A stretch of DNA of 64,000 nt, from contig NZ_SOBH01000003.1 in NCBI RefSeq assembly GCF_004365635.1, positions 558,001 through 622,000 of the forward strand, given 5' to 3'. The notes under the pieces were generated by a model that was not told the DNA's origin, ran no database searches, and saw only the letters and a program-made list of their open reading frames with translations. This stretch comes from Litoreibacter halocynthiae. GTDB lineage: Bacteria > Pseudomonadota > Alphaproteobacteria > Rhodobacterales > Rhodobacteraceae. Shown here piece after piece: positions 8,193 to 17,109 of this stretch (position 1 is the stretch's first letter; each line of letters starts with the position of its first letter). A program made the position numbers and the translations under genes.

Positions 8193-9059
8193 ATGAAGCC
8201 AGAGACACCGGAATTTGCCGCACCAAGCGATGCCGCTGAACGGCACGCTGTCAGACCGGTTGTGTGCTATCCTCCCGAAACGCTCACCCCACCAGACCTT
8301 AAGGGGTTGGCCCGCCTGAGACAAAGCGCCAAGAAAACCGGCGAAGTGACCGTAGCGCCCCGTGAAGGTGCATGCATTGACGTGCCTGCGGGGTGCTTTT
8401 TTCGGATCGTGTCGGTCGAAGGCGCGCAGGTCGGTGACCTGAACATCTGGAACAGCGCCGACCTGACCGAGCGGTTCTATTCAGGCAAGACGCGAGCGCT
8501 CCATGGCACGCACCTATCCACGGGTGATCGCATGTGGTCGAGCTTCCCGACGCTCCGGCCAATGGCCACGATTACGGCTGATACGCTTGACTGGTACGGG
8601 TTTGATGCGTTTGGAGGCTCGGTCCATGACGTGATCGGGACGCGCTGCGACCCTTACACCGGACAACTGTTGTCAGGCACTTCATACCATCATTGCTGCC
8701 ACTCGAACCTGACACGGGCTTTGGCCGATCATTGTGATCTGACCTTATCCGAGGCCGAGGCCCACGTGCATGATGTGTTGAACGTATTTATGTGTACCGG
8801 CTTCACCCGCGATACGGGGCAGTATTTTATGAAGGCAAGCCCCGTACGCCCGGGTGACTATCTGGAATTTTTTGCGGAGATTGACCTGACCGTTGGTCTA
8901 TCGGCCTGTCCCGGAGGCGATTGCTCGCAAGAGCATTCTTCGGATGCGACAACCTGCTATCCGCTTCTGATCGAGGTCTTTGATCCCGGAAAGGGGGCCC
9001 GTGCCGCGCACAACCCACCGGCTCCGTCATCCTACGACCGAAGCCACGGCGCAAGTTAG
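8193..9059 (+). CDS. DUF1989 / urea carboxylase-associated family protein
   Basis: A 288-residue cytosolic protein of the DUF1989 family, which includes the urea-amidolyase-associated proteins and YcgI-like proteins. Recognisable conserved blocks are VEGAQVGDLNIWN, the region around STGDRMWSSFPTLRP, VIGTRCDPYTG and the late cysteine motif SACPGGD. Cys and Asp/Glu residues in these blocks suggest a metal or small-ligand site. No urea carboxylase or nitrogen gene lies nearby, so the specific role is open. A purine-rich GAAGGGGGA precedes the ATG. Confidence 0.75.
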   Translation: MKPETPEFAAPSDAAERHAVRPVVCYPPETLTPPDLKGLARLRQSAKKTGEVTVAPREGACIDVPAGCFFRIVSVEGAQVGDLNIWNSADLTERFYSGKTRALHGTHLSTGDRMWSSFPTLRPMATITADTLDWYGFDAFGGSVHDVIGTRCDPYTGQLLSGTSYHHCCHSNLTRALADHCDLTLSEAEAHVHDVLNVFMCTGFTRDTGQYFMKASPVRPGDYLEFFAEIDLTVGLSACPGGDCSQEHSSDATTCYPLLIEVFDPGKGARAAHNPPAPSSYDRSHGAS

Positions 9060-9074
9060 GCGCTTCGCACGGGT

Positions 9075-9093
9075 CTTGGTTTATCAAACCAAG
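9075..9093. terminator. Hairpin between convergent genes
   Basis: Perfect inverted repeat CTTGGTTT / AAACCAAG with a three-base ATC loop, placed between the convergent DUF1989 and sulfotransferase genes. No T-run follows on either strand, so it is only a probable bidirectional terminator. Confidence 0.5.
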
Positions 9094-9108
9094 GCGGCCC
9101 GCCATCCA

Positions 9109-9927
9109 TCAGTCACCCAGCTTGGCGTGCACCTCGTCCAGATCAATCTCCCCGATGGGCATCTTGTTGCCCGGGTTGGCGAAGTCGTATTTGAACAGGT
9201 TGAAATCGCGTTTGTAGATTTCATAGACAAGATGCATTGACAGATCGTCGAAATAATCCTCGATCGGGTGCGCGCGCTTGGGGCCGTGCCCCTCGCTCTC
9301 GTTGAAGCGCGGGATCGTTGCGACGTCAACCTTGTGCTTGGTGTCCACCGCATCCATCACCGATTGCATGCCGTCGTTGAATTTCTCGGTAAAGAAGATG
9401 TTGTCGTAGCGCCCGCCATTCACAATGAAGGTCGAGATGTGGCCCGCTTGGGCTGACCAGTGGATGTCAGGGTCCATCGGGCGGCGCCACCGGATGGTGT
9501 CGCGGGCAAACAGCAAGAAGCGGCGGAAGGACTGGATCTGGTCGAACTCGAAGCCGGTTTCCGGATCGCCGACCTCGATGCCGTATTTTTGCACAAGCAA
9601 GGGGACCAGATTGCCGCGGTAGCGTTTGCCGTTGCGTTGGATGCCACAGATCTTGTCGAAGAACGACGACAGGATCCGCCCATACGGGTTGCGGACGCAG
9701 GTGAACGAATAGCTTTTATGGGATGTGACGTTCTTCTCGATCTTCGGCTGGCTCTTCTCGATTGCCCATTTGTGCATCTTTCCGGTGGCATCATGGATGT
9801 CGCCGTCGAAGAATTCGCCGTGGTCGGAATAATACATGATTTGGCCGATGGATGAGCAGGCGCATTTGGGCACCACGCGGTACACCATGCTTTCACTTTC
9901 CGTCATCCAGGTTCCTGGAAACCCCAT
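9109..9927 (-). CDS. Sulfotransferase family 2 protein (carbohydrate sulfotransferase-like)
   Basis: A 272-residue PAPS-dependent sulfotransferase of the family that includes eukaryotic Golgi carbohydrate sulfotransferases. The 5'-phosphosulfate loop is VPKCACSSI (19-27) and the 3'-phosphate site is R79-N-P-Y-G-R84-I-L-S87 in FTCVRNPYGRILSSF. There is no signal peptide or membrane segment, so it acts in the cytoplasm on an unknown acceptor. It is divergent from a Branch-type glycosyltransferase, suggesting a cell-surface glycan that is built and sulfated (inference). GAGGA lies before the chosen ATG. Confidence 0.78.
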   Translation of the reverse strand: MGFPGTWMTESESMVYRVVPKCACSSIGQIMYYSDHGEFFDGDIHDATGKMHKWAIEKSQPKIEKNVTSHKSYSFTCVRNPYGRILSSFFDKICGIQRNGKRYRGNLVPLLVQKYGIEVGDPETGFEFDQIQSFRRFLLFARDTIRWRRPMDPDIHWSAQAGHISTFIVNGGRYDNIFFTEKFNDGMQSVMDAVDTKHKVDVATIPRFNESEGHGPKRAHPIEDYFDDLSMHLVYEIYKRDFNLFKYDFANPGNKMPIGEIDLDEVHAKLGD

Positions 9928-10083
9928 ACTGCTGTCCTCGTTCTTGAACTAAATGGCCCGTTGTTTACGTTTTGGCCACAATTGACCCTACAAATACATT
10001 CTCGGACTGTTTAAGCAACAGTAGCTAAGGTTATGTAGGTAAACCTAAAAGAGTTTTAAGACAGGTCCGGGGTTAAATTCCAG

Positions 10084-11661
10084 ATGGCAAAAATCGCCTT
10101 CATTCTGCTGTGTCATAAAGACCCCGGTGCGATTATCGACCAGGCGGAGCGTCTGACGGCGGCTGGCGACTGCATGGCCATCCACTTCGATGCCAGCGCG
10201 GATCCTGCTGCCTATCGCAAAATCCGCGAGGCGCTTGACGACAATCCTAATGTGGCTTTCGCCAAGAAGCGCATCAAATGCGGCTGGGGAGAGTGGTCGC
10301 TGGTGCAAGCCACCCTTCATGCGATGCGCGCAGCGGTTGACGAATTCCCGAGGGCCACACATTTCTACATGCTGTCGGGTGATTGCATGGCAATCAAATC
10401 CGCCACCTACGCGCATGAGGCGCTCGACTCAAACGATGTCGACTATATCGAAAGCTTCGACTTCTTCGCCTCCGATTGGATCAAGACGGGCATGAAGGCC
10501 GACCGGCTGATCTACAGGCATTGGTTCAACGAACGCGCGAAGAAATGGCTGTTCTACACCTCCTACGAGCTACAAAAGAAGCTCGGTCTGAAACGGGACA
10601 TCCCAAGCGATCTGCAGATGATGATCGGGTCGCAATGGTGGTGCCTGCGGCGGCGCACGGTGGAATGGGTGCTTGATTTCACCCGTGACCGGCCCGATGT
10701 GATGCGTTTTTTCAAAACAACATGGATTCCGGACGAGACCTTTTTCCAGACCCTAGTGCGCCATCTGGTGCCGTCGGACGAGATCAAGACCCGCACGCTG
10801 ACCTTCCTGATGTTCACCGATTACGGAATGCCGGTGACGTTCTACAATGACCACTATGATTTGCTGCTCAGTCAGGACTTCCTGTTCGCGCGGAAGGTGT
10901 CCGCCGATGCGCTGGAGCTTAAGGAACGGTTGGGCGACCTCTACGCTTCCGAACGGATGGATTTCCAGACCTCGAACGAAGGCCTGACACTGTTCAAATT
11001 CCTGACCGGGCGTGGCCGTATCGGCCGCCGCTTCGCCCCACGTTTCTGGGAGCGTGAAAGCTCGCTGGGTCGCGAGCGGGAGTTGATGGTAATCGCATGC
11101 AAGAAGTGGCACGTCGCCAAGCGTCTTCTTAGCCGCATTCTGGAACATACCGACCTTAAAGGCGCGGAATACCTGTTTGACGAGGAAGGCTCGGTTCTGC
11201 CCGATCTGGGCGGCATCCAGACAACGCTCGACAAACGCACCCGTCACCGCCGCGCGCTGATGCGGCTGCTCTATGATCATTACGAGCAGAACCGCATGGT
11301 GATCTGTCTCGATCCGTCCAATCTGGACCTGCTCACTGATCTGTTCTCTGACAACTCCACCACGCGGTTATTGGAGATCGAGTGCCGCTTCGAAGATGAA
11401 TACCTGCTTGGCCACGCCAAGCGCGTCGGGCTGGCGGGGGAAATGACCCCGCAGGACACCATCGACCGCTTGTTGCCGACCGTACGCCAGAACTTCCTGT
11501 TCGAAAGTGACCAGATCAAAGACGCGGACTTCCCCAACTACTTCAAGGTCTCTGAAAACGTGCCGCAGGAGGCCAATATCACGCCCCTTATGGCCTTTCT
11601 CGACGTGACCGAGGATAAAGCCCGCGAGATACTGAACATCGACTACTTGTTTGAGGACTAA
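10084..11661 (+). CDS. Beta-1,6-GlcNAc-transferase-like (Branch) glycosyltransferase with C-terminal extension
   Basis: A 525-residue protein. The N-terminal half (about 1-260) fits the core-2/I-branching GlcNAc-transferase family (GT14, Pfam Branch): IAFILLCHKDP, HFDASAD, the GWGEWSLVQATL block, YMLSGDCMAI and GSQWWCLRRRTVEWVL. The C-terminal half matches, from memory, an uncharacterised extension (DUF5928) found on such enzymes in Rhodobacteraceae. No transmembrane anchor is visible, unlike the Golgi homologues. It is followed six bases later by the HIT gene and is divergent from a sulfotransferase. Confidence 0.78.
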   Translation: MAKIAFILLCHKDPGAIIDQAERLTAAGDCMAIHFDASADPAAYRKIREALDDNPNVAFAKKRIKCGWGEWSLVQATLHAMRAAVDEFPRATHFYMLSGDCMAIKSATYAHEALDSNDVDYIESFDFFASDWIKTGMKADRLIYRHWFNERAKKWLFYTSYELQKKLGLKRDIPSDLQMMIGSQWWCLRRRTVEWVLDFTRDRPDVMRFFKTTWIPDETFFQTLVRHLVPSDEIKTRTLTFLMFTDYGMPVTFYNDHYDLLLSQDFLFARKVSADALELKERLGDLYASERMDFQTSNEGLTLFKFLTGRGRIGRRFAPRFWERESSLGRERELMVIACKKWHVAKRLLSRILEHTDLKGAEYLFDEEGSVLPDLGGIQTTLDKRTRHRRALMRLLYDHYEQNRMVICLDPSNLDLLTDLFSDNSTTRLLEIECRFEDEYLLGHAKRVGLAGEMTPQDTIDRLLPTVRQNFLFESDQIKDADFPNYFKVSENVPQEANITPLMAFLDVTEDKAREILNIDYLFED

Positions 11662-11666
11662 CGCCC

Positions 11667-12038
11667 ATGGCCTACACCTATGACGACCAGAATATTTTTG
11701 CCAAAATCCTGCGTGGCGAAATTCCCAACAACACGGTTTTCGAGAGCGATCACGCCTTGGCGTTCCGCGACATCTCTCCTGCGGCGCCGACCCATGTGCT
11801 GGTGATCCCCAAAGGGCCTTACGTGTCCATGGACCACTTCACCCAAGACGCCTCCGAGGCCGAGTTGGTCGGCTTCATGCGCGCCATTGGCGAAGTCTGC
11901 CGCCTTGAAGGTGTCAGCGAAAACGGCTTCCGCGCCATCGCCAACACAGGCGAGCACGGTGTGCAGGAGGTGCAACACCTGCATGTGCATATCATCGGTG
12001 GCAGACCGCTGGGCCGCATGTTGTCTAAGGTCGATTAG
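11667..12038 (+). CDS. HIT-family nucleotide-binding hydrolase
   Basis: A 123-residue histidine-triad protein. The triad is HLHVHIIGG near the C-terminus, and DISPAAPTHVLVIPK is the usual nucleotide-binding stretch. Relatives (HinT type) hydrolyse AMP from phosphoramidates such as aminoacyl-AMP. It follows the glycosyltransferase by five bases and is probably co-transcribed, although a functional link is not obvious. Confidence 0.9.
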   Translation: MAYTYDDQNIFAKILRGEIPNNTVFESDHALAFRDISPAAPTHVLVIPKGPYVSMDHFTQDASEAELVGFMRAIGEVCRLEGVSENGFRAIANTGEHGVQEVQHLHVHIIGGRPLGRMLSKVD

Positions 12039-12140
12039 GCCGAAATTCGGAACGCCGGAGAGGGTTGATATTCGCCTAGGAAGGTGCAGTCAGTTCGTGA
12101 CTATTCAAGGCCCGCATTGAGCCCAACGTGACCGATGCTG

Positions 12141-12170
12141 CAACTCGAACGAAAGTCCGGTTTTCCCACG
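12141..12170. repeat. Degenerate dispersed intergenic repeat, copy 1
   Basis: The segment containing CGAACGAAAGTCCGGTTTTC resembles four other intergenic segments (51273-51299, 51744-51776, 56105-56129, 58771-58797) that share a core like GAATGTCGGCTTTGAGCCCA. This is the weakest copy. It lies about 80 bases before the AT-rich orphan gene at 12248. Confidence 0.3.
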
Positions 12171-12247
12171 CGCTGAACCCGCCATAGCAGTGAAGCCGAT
12201 TTTATGATAGGCTGATAAATACTTGAAATAGCGTAGAGGAGTCCGTC

Positions 12248-13183
12248 ATGAGAATGCTCGGATACTTGTTTCTAATTGCGTTTCTGGGATCGACTTATCC
12301 AATTGAAGCGGGCGACACGCCGAATGGCGCTAAGTGTGCAAAGAGTAGCGATTGCGCATCGGGATACTGTTTCCCAGGGCCCGCGGCTGGAACAAACTTC
12401 TGTCTTCGTGCGGATTTGAATTGCGCTATGGAAGGCGTCAATGGCCATTACTTTGGCTTCATCGACCAAAGCCAAAACCCACCAGCAATATGTGCTGCAA
12501 AAATCGGCTGGCTATCGAATCCCACCGTCGACTACGATCCTGCTGACTTTCTATTAGATTCATTCCGCATTAGAGCGAAAATCCACCCAGTACAGCTTGA
12601 CGAAGCGCTTTCAAACTGCGCCAAGGACGAGGAGTGCTCAAGCGCCGTGGCGACCGCCTCGCCCAAAGCTGCTGCCGCACTTCAAGCCTTTGACACTATT
12701 AGAACTATCGCACACACTATCGCACCTCCTGTTGCTTTCCGAGCCGCTCATCGAACAGGAGGGCCTCCGGTGCGGGAAGGCCTGCCTTTCGCAGGCGAGG
12801 AAAGAAAATACCACTTTAACATACCTAATGGCTTTGCCATTTGTTCGATTGCCTTGAAAACCATTGGTGTGACCCCACAAGGTGGGAAAGCCGCTCTGAT
12901 GGATATGACTTTCTCCGCATCGTCAGCATCAATTTATACTTGGGCAAAGCGTAATGGCTTCACTGGTGGCGGAACAGGATGGGAGGGCGAATTTTTTGTA
13001 GTCTACGTTCGAAAGGATCGAGTAGGTCACTACAGATCGCTTAAGCTGTGCGACGTCACCGATACACCAAAGAATTTTTTGTGTCGGGGAAATGGCGTTG
13101 AGGCGATTACGCAAGATGATCCCAAGAGTCGGACATTTGTACCCTGTGGAAATCACAATCTAGCTGACGATGCGCGATACTGA
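12248..13183 (+). CDS. Orphan secreted cysteine-rich protein
   Basis: A 311-residue protein with a signal peptide (about 1-21, ending near IEAG) and no family I recognise. Right after the signal is a short disulfide-type pattern C-x5-C-x4-C-x10-C (GAKCAKSSDCASGYCFP onward), of the sort seen in small extracellular knottin- or Dickkopf-like modules; six or more further Cys follow. The rest has no recognisable motif. The gene is visibly AT-richer than its neighbours, uses codons that are rare around it, and is flanked on both sides by 200-300 bases of non-coding DNA, all pointing to acquisition by transfer. A GAGGAG sequence precedes the ATG. Confidence 0.6.
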   Translation: MRMLGYLFLIAFLGSTYPIEAGDTPNGAKCAKSSDCASGYCFPGPAAGTNFCLRADLNCAMEGVNGHYFGFIDQSQNPPAICAAKIGWLSNPTVDYDPADFLLDSFRIRAKIHPVQLDEALSNCAKDEECSSAVATASPKAAAALQAFDTIRTIAHTIAPPVAFRAAHRTGGPPVREGLPFAGEERKYHFNIPNGFAICSIALKTIGVTPQGGKAALMDMTFSASSASIYTWAKRNGFTGGGTGWEGEFFVVYVRKDRVGHYRSLKLCDVTDTPKNFLCRGNGVEAITQDDPKSRTFVPCGNHNLADDARY

Positions 13184-13486
13184 TCTCTACTGTTCTACCA
13201 CAACTCATACGTTCATGCCGTGCAAACGGAAAGCGACCATTCGCGTGGTCGAAACGAATGGCACCAAAGTCCGCAAAGCTGACATCACCACTCAAATAAA
13301 ACTCATGTGAGTATCGATTGAAGCTCTTGGATTTGATCCTGAGCAGCGTGCTCCAAAGACGCGCCAAAGATCAGTCGAAGTCCCCCTGAAGCTCATAACG
13401 CAAAACCCTCACTCGCCCCTTGTCGGGACGGGTGAGGACGCTATGATCGCAGCCTCTGATTTACTCTTGGAACGGGACGACACACC
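13184..13486. other. Intergenic stretch with no recognisable gene
   Basis: About 300 bases between the orphan secreted protein and the zinc-finger gene. A 31-codon open frame exists at 13215-13310 but has no Shine-Dalgarno or recognisable product. No terminator hairpin or promoter stood out. Confidence 0.5.
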
Positions 13487-13666
13487 ATGGCCACTGCTGC
13501 CCCTGAGATCGAAATTGTGGACACCATGCGTATCGCGTGTGATGGCGGCGAAGGGGCCTTGGGCCATCCGCGCGTCTGGCTGCAAATCCCTGCCGATACC
13601 GGCTTTGTGGAATGCCCCTATTGCGACAAGAAAATCGTCCACAAGGATTTCGAGGGCAAAGTCTAG
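13487..13666 (+). CDS. Small zinc-finger protein, NDUFS6 / zf-CHCC type
   Basis: A 59-residue protein too short for most ORF thresholds. It has the CHCC zinc-finger arrangement: Cys in RIACDGG, His in GHPRVWL, then C-P-Y-C in [10 protein letters not shown]. The family contains the accessory subunit NDUFS6 of mitochondrial complex I and free-standing alphaproteobacterial proteins of unknown role. Its TAG stop shares its last base with the GTG start I assign to polA, so the two are likely translationally coupled; this placement in front of polA is one I associate with Rhodobacteraceae. Confidence 0.85.
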   Translation: MATAAPEIEIVDTMRIACDGGEGALGHPRVWLQIPADTGFVECPYCDKKIVHKDFEGKV

Positions 13667-16452
13667 TGGCGTTTGGCAAGGGCTGCCATCTGCACCTGAT
13701 CGACGGCTCTGCCTTCATCTTTCGTGCCTACCACGCCCTGCCACCGCTCACGCGCAAATCCGACGGGTTGCCCATCGGGGCTGTCGCGGGCTTTTGCAAT
13801 ATGTTGCAGCGCTACGTCGAGGGCAATAACGGCTCCGACGCGCCGACCCATGTGGCGGTGATCTTCGACAAGGGGTCGCACACGTTCCGCAACGATATGT
13901 ACGACCTCTACAAAGCCAACCGCGAGGCCATGCCCGAGGATTTGCGCCCGCAAATGCCGCTGACCCGCGAGGCGACCATTGCCTTCAATATCGCTTGTGA
14001 GGAGATGGAAGGCTACGAAGCCGACGACATCATCGCGACGCTGGCTGTGCAAGCGCGCGAACTCGGTGGCCGCTGCACCATCATTTCCAGCGACAAGGAC
14101 TTGATGCAGCTGGTCGGCGGCGGCGTCGAAATGCTCGACGCCATGAAGAACAAGGTGATCGACGTCGAAGGCGTCGAGGAGAAATTCGGTGTCGGCCCGA
14201 ACCGTGTGGTCGATGTGCAGGCACTTGCCGGCGACAGCGTCGACAACGTGCCGGGTGCGCCGGGCATTGGCGTCAAGACGGCGGCACTGTTGATCAATGA
14301 ATACGGCACGCTGGAAGAACTTCTCGACCGTGCCGAGGAAATAAAGCAACCCAAGCGCCGCCAGACCCTGATTGACCACCGCGCGCAGATCGAGCTGTCC
14401 AAACGCCTCGTGCAGTTGGACGAGAACACCCCGCTGACCTTTTCGATCGACGATCTGGAGGTGCGCGAGCCCGAGCCAGACAAACTGCTGAGCTTCCTCG
14501 CCGAAATGGAATTCCGCACGCTGTCCAAACGCATTGCCGAAAAATTGGGTGTGGAAGCTCCTGTCATCGAGGACGTCGCGCCACCCGCAGCCGACGCGCC
14601 GGAAATGCCGGATATGAAGGACGCGACATACGAAACCGTGCGCGACGCGGCGGCCCTGCAAAAATGGATCGACCTGACCTACGAGCATGGCCATGTCGCC
14701 GTGGACACCGAGACCACCGGATTGAACGAGATGGTCGTCGATCTGGTCGGCATTTCGCTTTGCGTGAACGTGGGTCATGCCTGCTACATCCCGCTGGCGC
14801 ACAAAGACGGCAGCGACGATCTGTTCGGCTCCGACGCACCTGCCGAGGGGCAGATGCCGCTGCAAGAGGCGCTCGATCTGTTGAAGCCGATGCTGGAGGA
14901 TGAAAGCATCCTCAAAATCGGCCAGAACATGAAATACGACGCCAAGATTTTTCACCGCTACGGCGTGGAAGTTGCACCGTTCGATGACACCATGCTGATC
15001 AGCTACGCGCAGCATGCGGGCTTGCATAATCACGGCATGGACGCGCTGTCGGAGCGCTATCTGGGTCACACGCCGATCCCGATTAAATCGCTTCTGGGCA
15101 CGGGCAAAAGCCAAATCACCTTTGACCGAGTGCCAATCGACGAGGCGACGCCTTACGCTGCCGAAGACGCCGACATCACCTTACGCTTGTGGCAGGTTTT
15201 GAAGCCGCAACTGCACGAGAAAGGCGTCACCACGGTCTATGAGACGCTGGAGCGCCCTTTGGTTCCCGTGCTGGCCCAGATGGAGCGGAACGGCGTCAAA
15301 GTTGACCGCGACACCCTCAGCCGAATGTCCAACGCCTTCGCCCAGAAGATGGCGGGGCTTGAGGCCGAGATTCACGAACTTGCAGGGCAGGATTTCAACG
15401 TAGGTTCGCCCAAGCAACTTGGTGAAATCCTGTTCGATAAGCTGGAGCTTCCGGGCGGCAAGAAAGGCAAGACGGGGGCCTATTCTACCGGCGTCGATAT
15501 CCTCGAAGATCTCGCGACCGAGCACGAGCTGCCCGGCAAGGTTCTGGACTGGCGGCAACTCAGCAAGCTGAAATCGACTTATACCGACGCGCTCCAAACC
15601 CACATCAACGCGGACACCGGGCGGGTTCACACAAGCTATTCTATCGTCGGTGCGAACACGGGCCGTCTGTCGTCGTCAGAGCCTAACCTGCAAAACATCC
15701 CCGTGCGTTCCGAGGAGGGCCGCCGCATCCGCGAGGCGTTTGTGGCCGAGCAGGGCAACGTGCTTGTGTCGCTCGACTATTCCCAGATCGAATTGCGCAT
15801 CCTCGCCCATGTCGCGGGCATCGACGCGCTGAAGCAGGCGTTCAAGGACGGCCATGACATCCATGCCATGACCGCGTCGGAGATGTTCGACGTGCCATTG
15901 GACGAGATGACCCCCGACGTGCGCCGCAAAGCCAAGGCGATCAACTTCGGGGTGATTTACGGCATCTCCGGTTTCGGCCTCGCACGCAACCTGCGCATCC
16001 CGCGGGCCGAGGCGCAGGGCTTCATCGACCGCTATTTCGAGCGCTTCCCCGGCATCCGCACCTATATGGACGAGACCATCCAGTTTGCCAAAGACCACGG
16101 CTACGTGCAGACCCTGTTCGGCCGCAAGATCAACACGCCGGAGATCAACGCCAAAGGCCCCGGTGCGGGCTTCGCCAAACGCGCGGCGATCAACGCACCG
16201 ATCCAGGGCACCGCCGCCGACGTCATTCGCCGTGCCATGATCCGTATGCCGGATGCGATCAAAGACCTGCCTTGCAAAATGCTGCTACAGGTGCATGACG
16301 AACTGATCTTCGAGGTGCCGGAGGGTGCGGTTGATCAAACAATCGACGTGGTGCGTGGGATCATGGAAAATGCCTCTGATCCTGCGGTGAATTTCGACGT
16401 GCCGCTGGTCGTTGACGCAGGGCAGGGCGCGAACTGGGCTGAGGCGCATTGA
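13666..16452 (+). CDS. polA: DNA polymerase I
   Basis: A 928-residue three-domain repair polymerase. The 5'-3' nuclease occupies about 1-290 (LIDGSAFIFRAYHALP at the start), the 3'-5' proofreading domain about 330-510 (D347-T-E349, then YAAEDAD), and the polymerase about 545-928: motif A SLDYSQIELR (Asp704), motif B RRKAKAINFGVIYG, motif C QVHDELIFEV (Asp878). All proofreading and polymerase metal ligands are present. I start it at GTG 13666, overlapping the zinc-finger stop by one base, because the upstream in-frame ATG lies inside that gene and adds an unrelated N-terminus. Confidence 0.95.
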   Translation: MAFGKGCHLHLIDGSAFIFRAYHALPPLTRKSDGLPIGAVAGFCNMLQRYVEGNNGSDAPTHVAVIFDKGSHTFRNDMYDLYKANREAMPEDLRPQMPLTREATIAFNIACEEMEGYEADDIIATLAVQARELGGRCTIISSDKDLMQLVGGGVEMLDAMKNKVIDVEGVEEKFGVGPNRVVDVQALAGDSVDNVPGAPGIGVKTAALLINEYGTLEELLDRAEEIKQPKRRQTLIDHRAQIELSKRLVQLDENTPLTFSIDDLEVREPEPDKLLSFLAEMEFRTLSKRIAEKLGVEAPVIEDVAPPAADAPEMPDMKDATYETVRDAAALQKWIDLTYEHGHVAVDTETTGLNEMVVDLVGISLCVNVGHACYIPLAHKDGSDDLFGSDAPAEGQMPLQEALDLLKPMLEDESILKIGQNMKYDAKIFHRYGVEVAPFDDTMLISYAQHAGLHNHGMDALSERYLGHTPIPIKSLLGTGKSQITFDRVPIDEATPYAAEDADITLRLWQVLKPQLHEKGVTTVYETLERPLVPVLAQMERNGVKVDRDTLSRMSNAFAQKMAGLEAEIHELAGQDFNVGSPKQLGEILFDKLELPGGKKGKTGAYSTGVDILEDLATEHELPGKVLDWRQLSKLKSTYTDALQTHINADTGRVHTSYSIVGANTGRLSSSEPNLQNIPVRSEEGRRIREAFVAEQGNVLVSLDYSQIELRILAHVAGIDALKQAFKDGHDIHAMTASEMFDVPLDEMTPDVRRKAKAINFGVIYGISGFGLARNLRIPRAEAQGFIDRYFERFPGIRTYMDETIQFAKDHGYVQTLFGRKINTPEINAKGPGAGFAKRAAINAPIQGTAADVIRRAMIRMPDAIKDLPCKMLLQVHDELIFEVPEGAVDQTIDVVRGIMENASDPAVNFDVPLVVDAGQGANWAEAH

Positions 16453-16455
16453 GGC

Positions 16456-17043
16456 TTAACTCTCCAATGCCTCCGACTTGATGATTTCAAAGAATTCCCC
16501 GCCAGACCAAACGCCGAACCACCCGTCCCGATGAACCCCTAGGTCAATCAGCCGGTAAAAGCTCTTACGGTCGATCAACGCTTCCAGATTGCGCCGGACT
16601 AGAACGTAGGGCGACGGCTCGCCGTCGTCGTCATAGGCCACGCGGATCGGGTGGTCCGGCCCCGCGACAAAAGTATCACCCACATGGGTCTCGAACCGCA
16701 GTTTCTGGTCCTCGCCCTCGCCAACTGCATCAAAATCAAGCGCCACAAACGGCGCATCATCCACCGTGATCCCGACCTTCTCGACAGGAGTCACAAGGAA
16801 ATAATCGTCACCGTCCTTGCGAATGATCGACGAGAACAGCTTTACCAATCCAGCCCGCCCGATAGGCGTCCCCAGATAGAACCACGTCCCGTCCCGCGCG
16901 ATGCGCATATCCAGATCGCCACAAAACGGCGGATTCCACTTGTCCACCGGCGGCAAGCCGCCTTTGGCACCTTCTTGCGCAGCGGCTGCGATGCTTTCCG
17001 CTGACGGCACCTCAAGCTTTTGTGCATCGGGTTCTTTTGCCAT
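16456..17043 (-). CDS. DUF1285 family protein
   Basis: A 195-residue cytosolic protein of the DUF1285 family, of unknown function. Conserved-looking blocks are CGDLDMRIARDGTWFYLGTPIGR, YFLVTPVEKVGITVDDAPF and YRLIDLGVHRDGWFGVWSGG. The gene is convergent with polA, stop codons three bases apart, and divergent from the MoxR operon; the 66-base gap to moxR must hold both promoters. Confidence 0.8.
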   Translation of the reverse strand: MAKEPDAQKLEVPSAESIAAAAQEGAKGGLPPVDKWNPPFCGDLDMRIARDGTWFYLGTPIGRAGLVKLFSSIIRKDGDDYFLVTPVEKVGITVDDAPFVALDFDAVGEGEDQKLRFETHVGDTFVAGPDHPIRVAYDDDGEPSPYVLVRRNLEALIDRKSFYRLIDLGVHRDGWFGVWSGGEFFEIIKSEALES

Positions 17044-17109
17044 TCTCTTATTCCGCCATATCTGCCTTTATATACCCATAGAGTATAGCCGCCCCGAGGG
17101 AGTTGTCAC

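Noticed and set aside
10036-10047. TAGGT-AA-ACCTA before the glycosyltransferase gene as an operator
   Set aside because: Five-base arms in AT-rich DNA are expected by chance; nothing else supports it.
11688-11710. AATATTTTTGCCAAAATCC inside the HIT gene, like the dispersed element
   Set aside because: It is coding (NIFAKIL of the HIT protein) and diverges after GCCAA; similarity is coincidental.
13215-13310. 31-codon open frame after the orphan secreted gene
   Set aside because: No Shine-Dalgarno, no recognisable product and frequent by chance.
13663-15114. Long minus-strand open frame opposite polA
   Set aside because: It mirrors polA codon use and its product is rich in His/Gln/Arg without motifs; a GC-rich antisense shadow.
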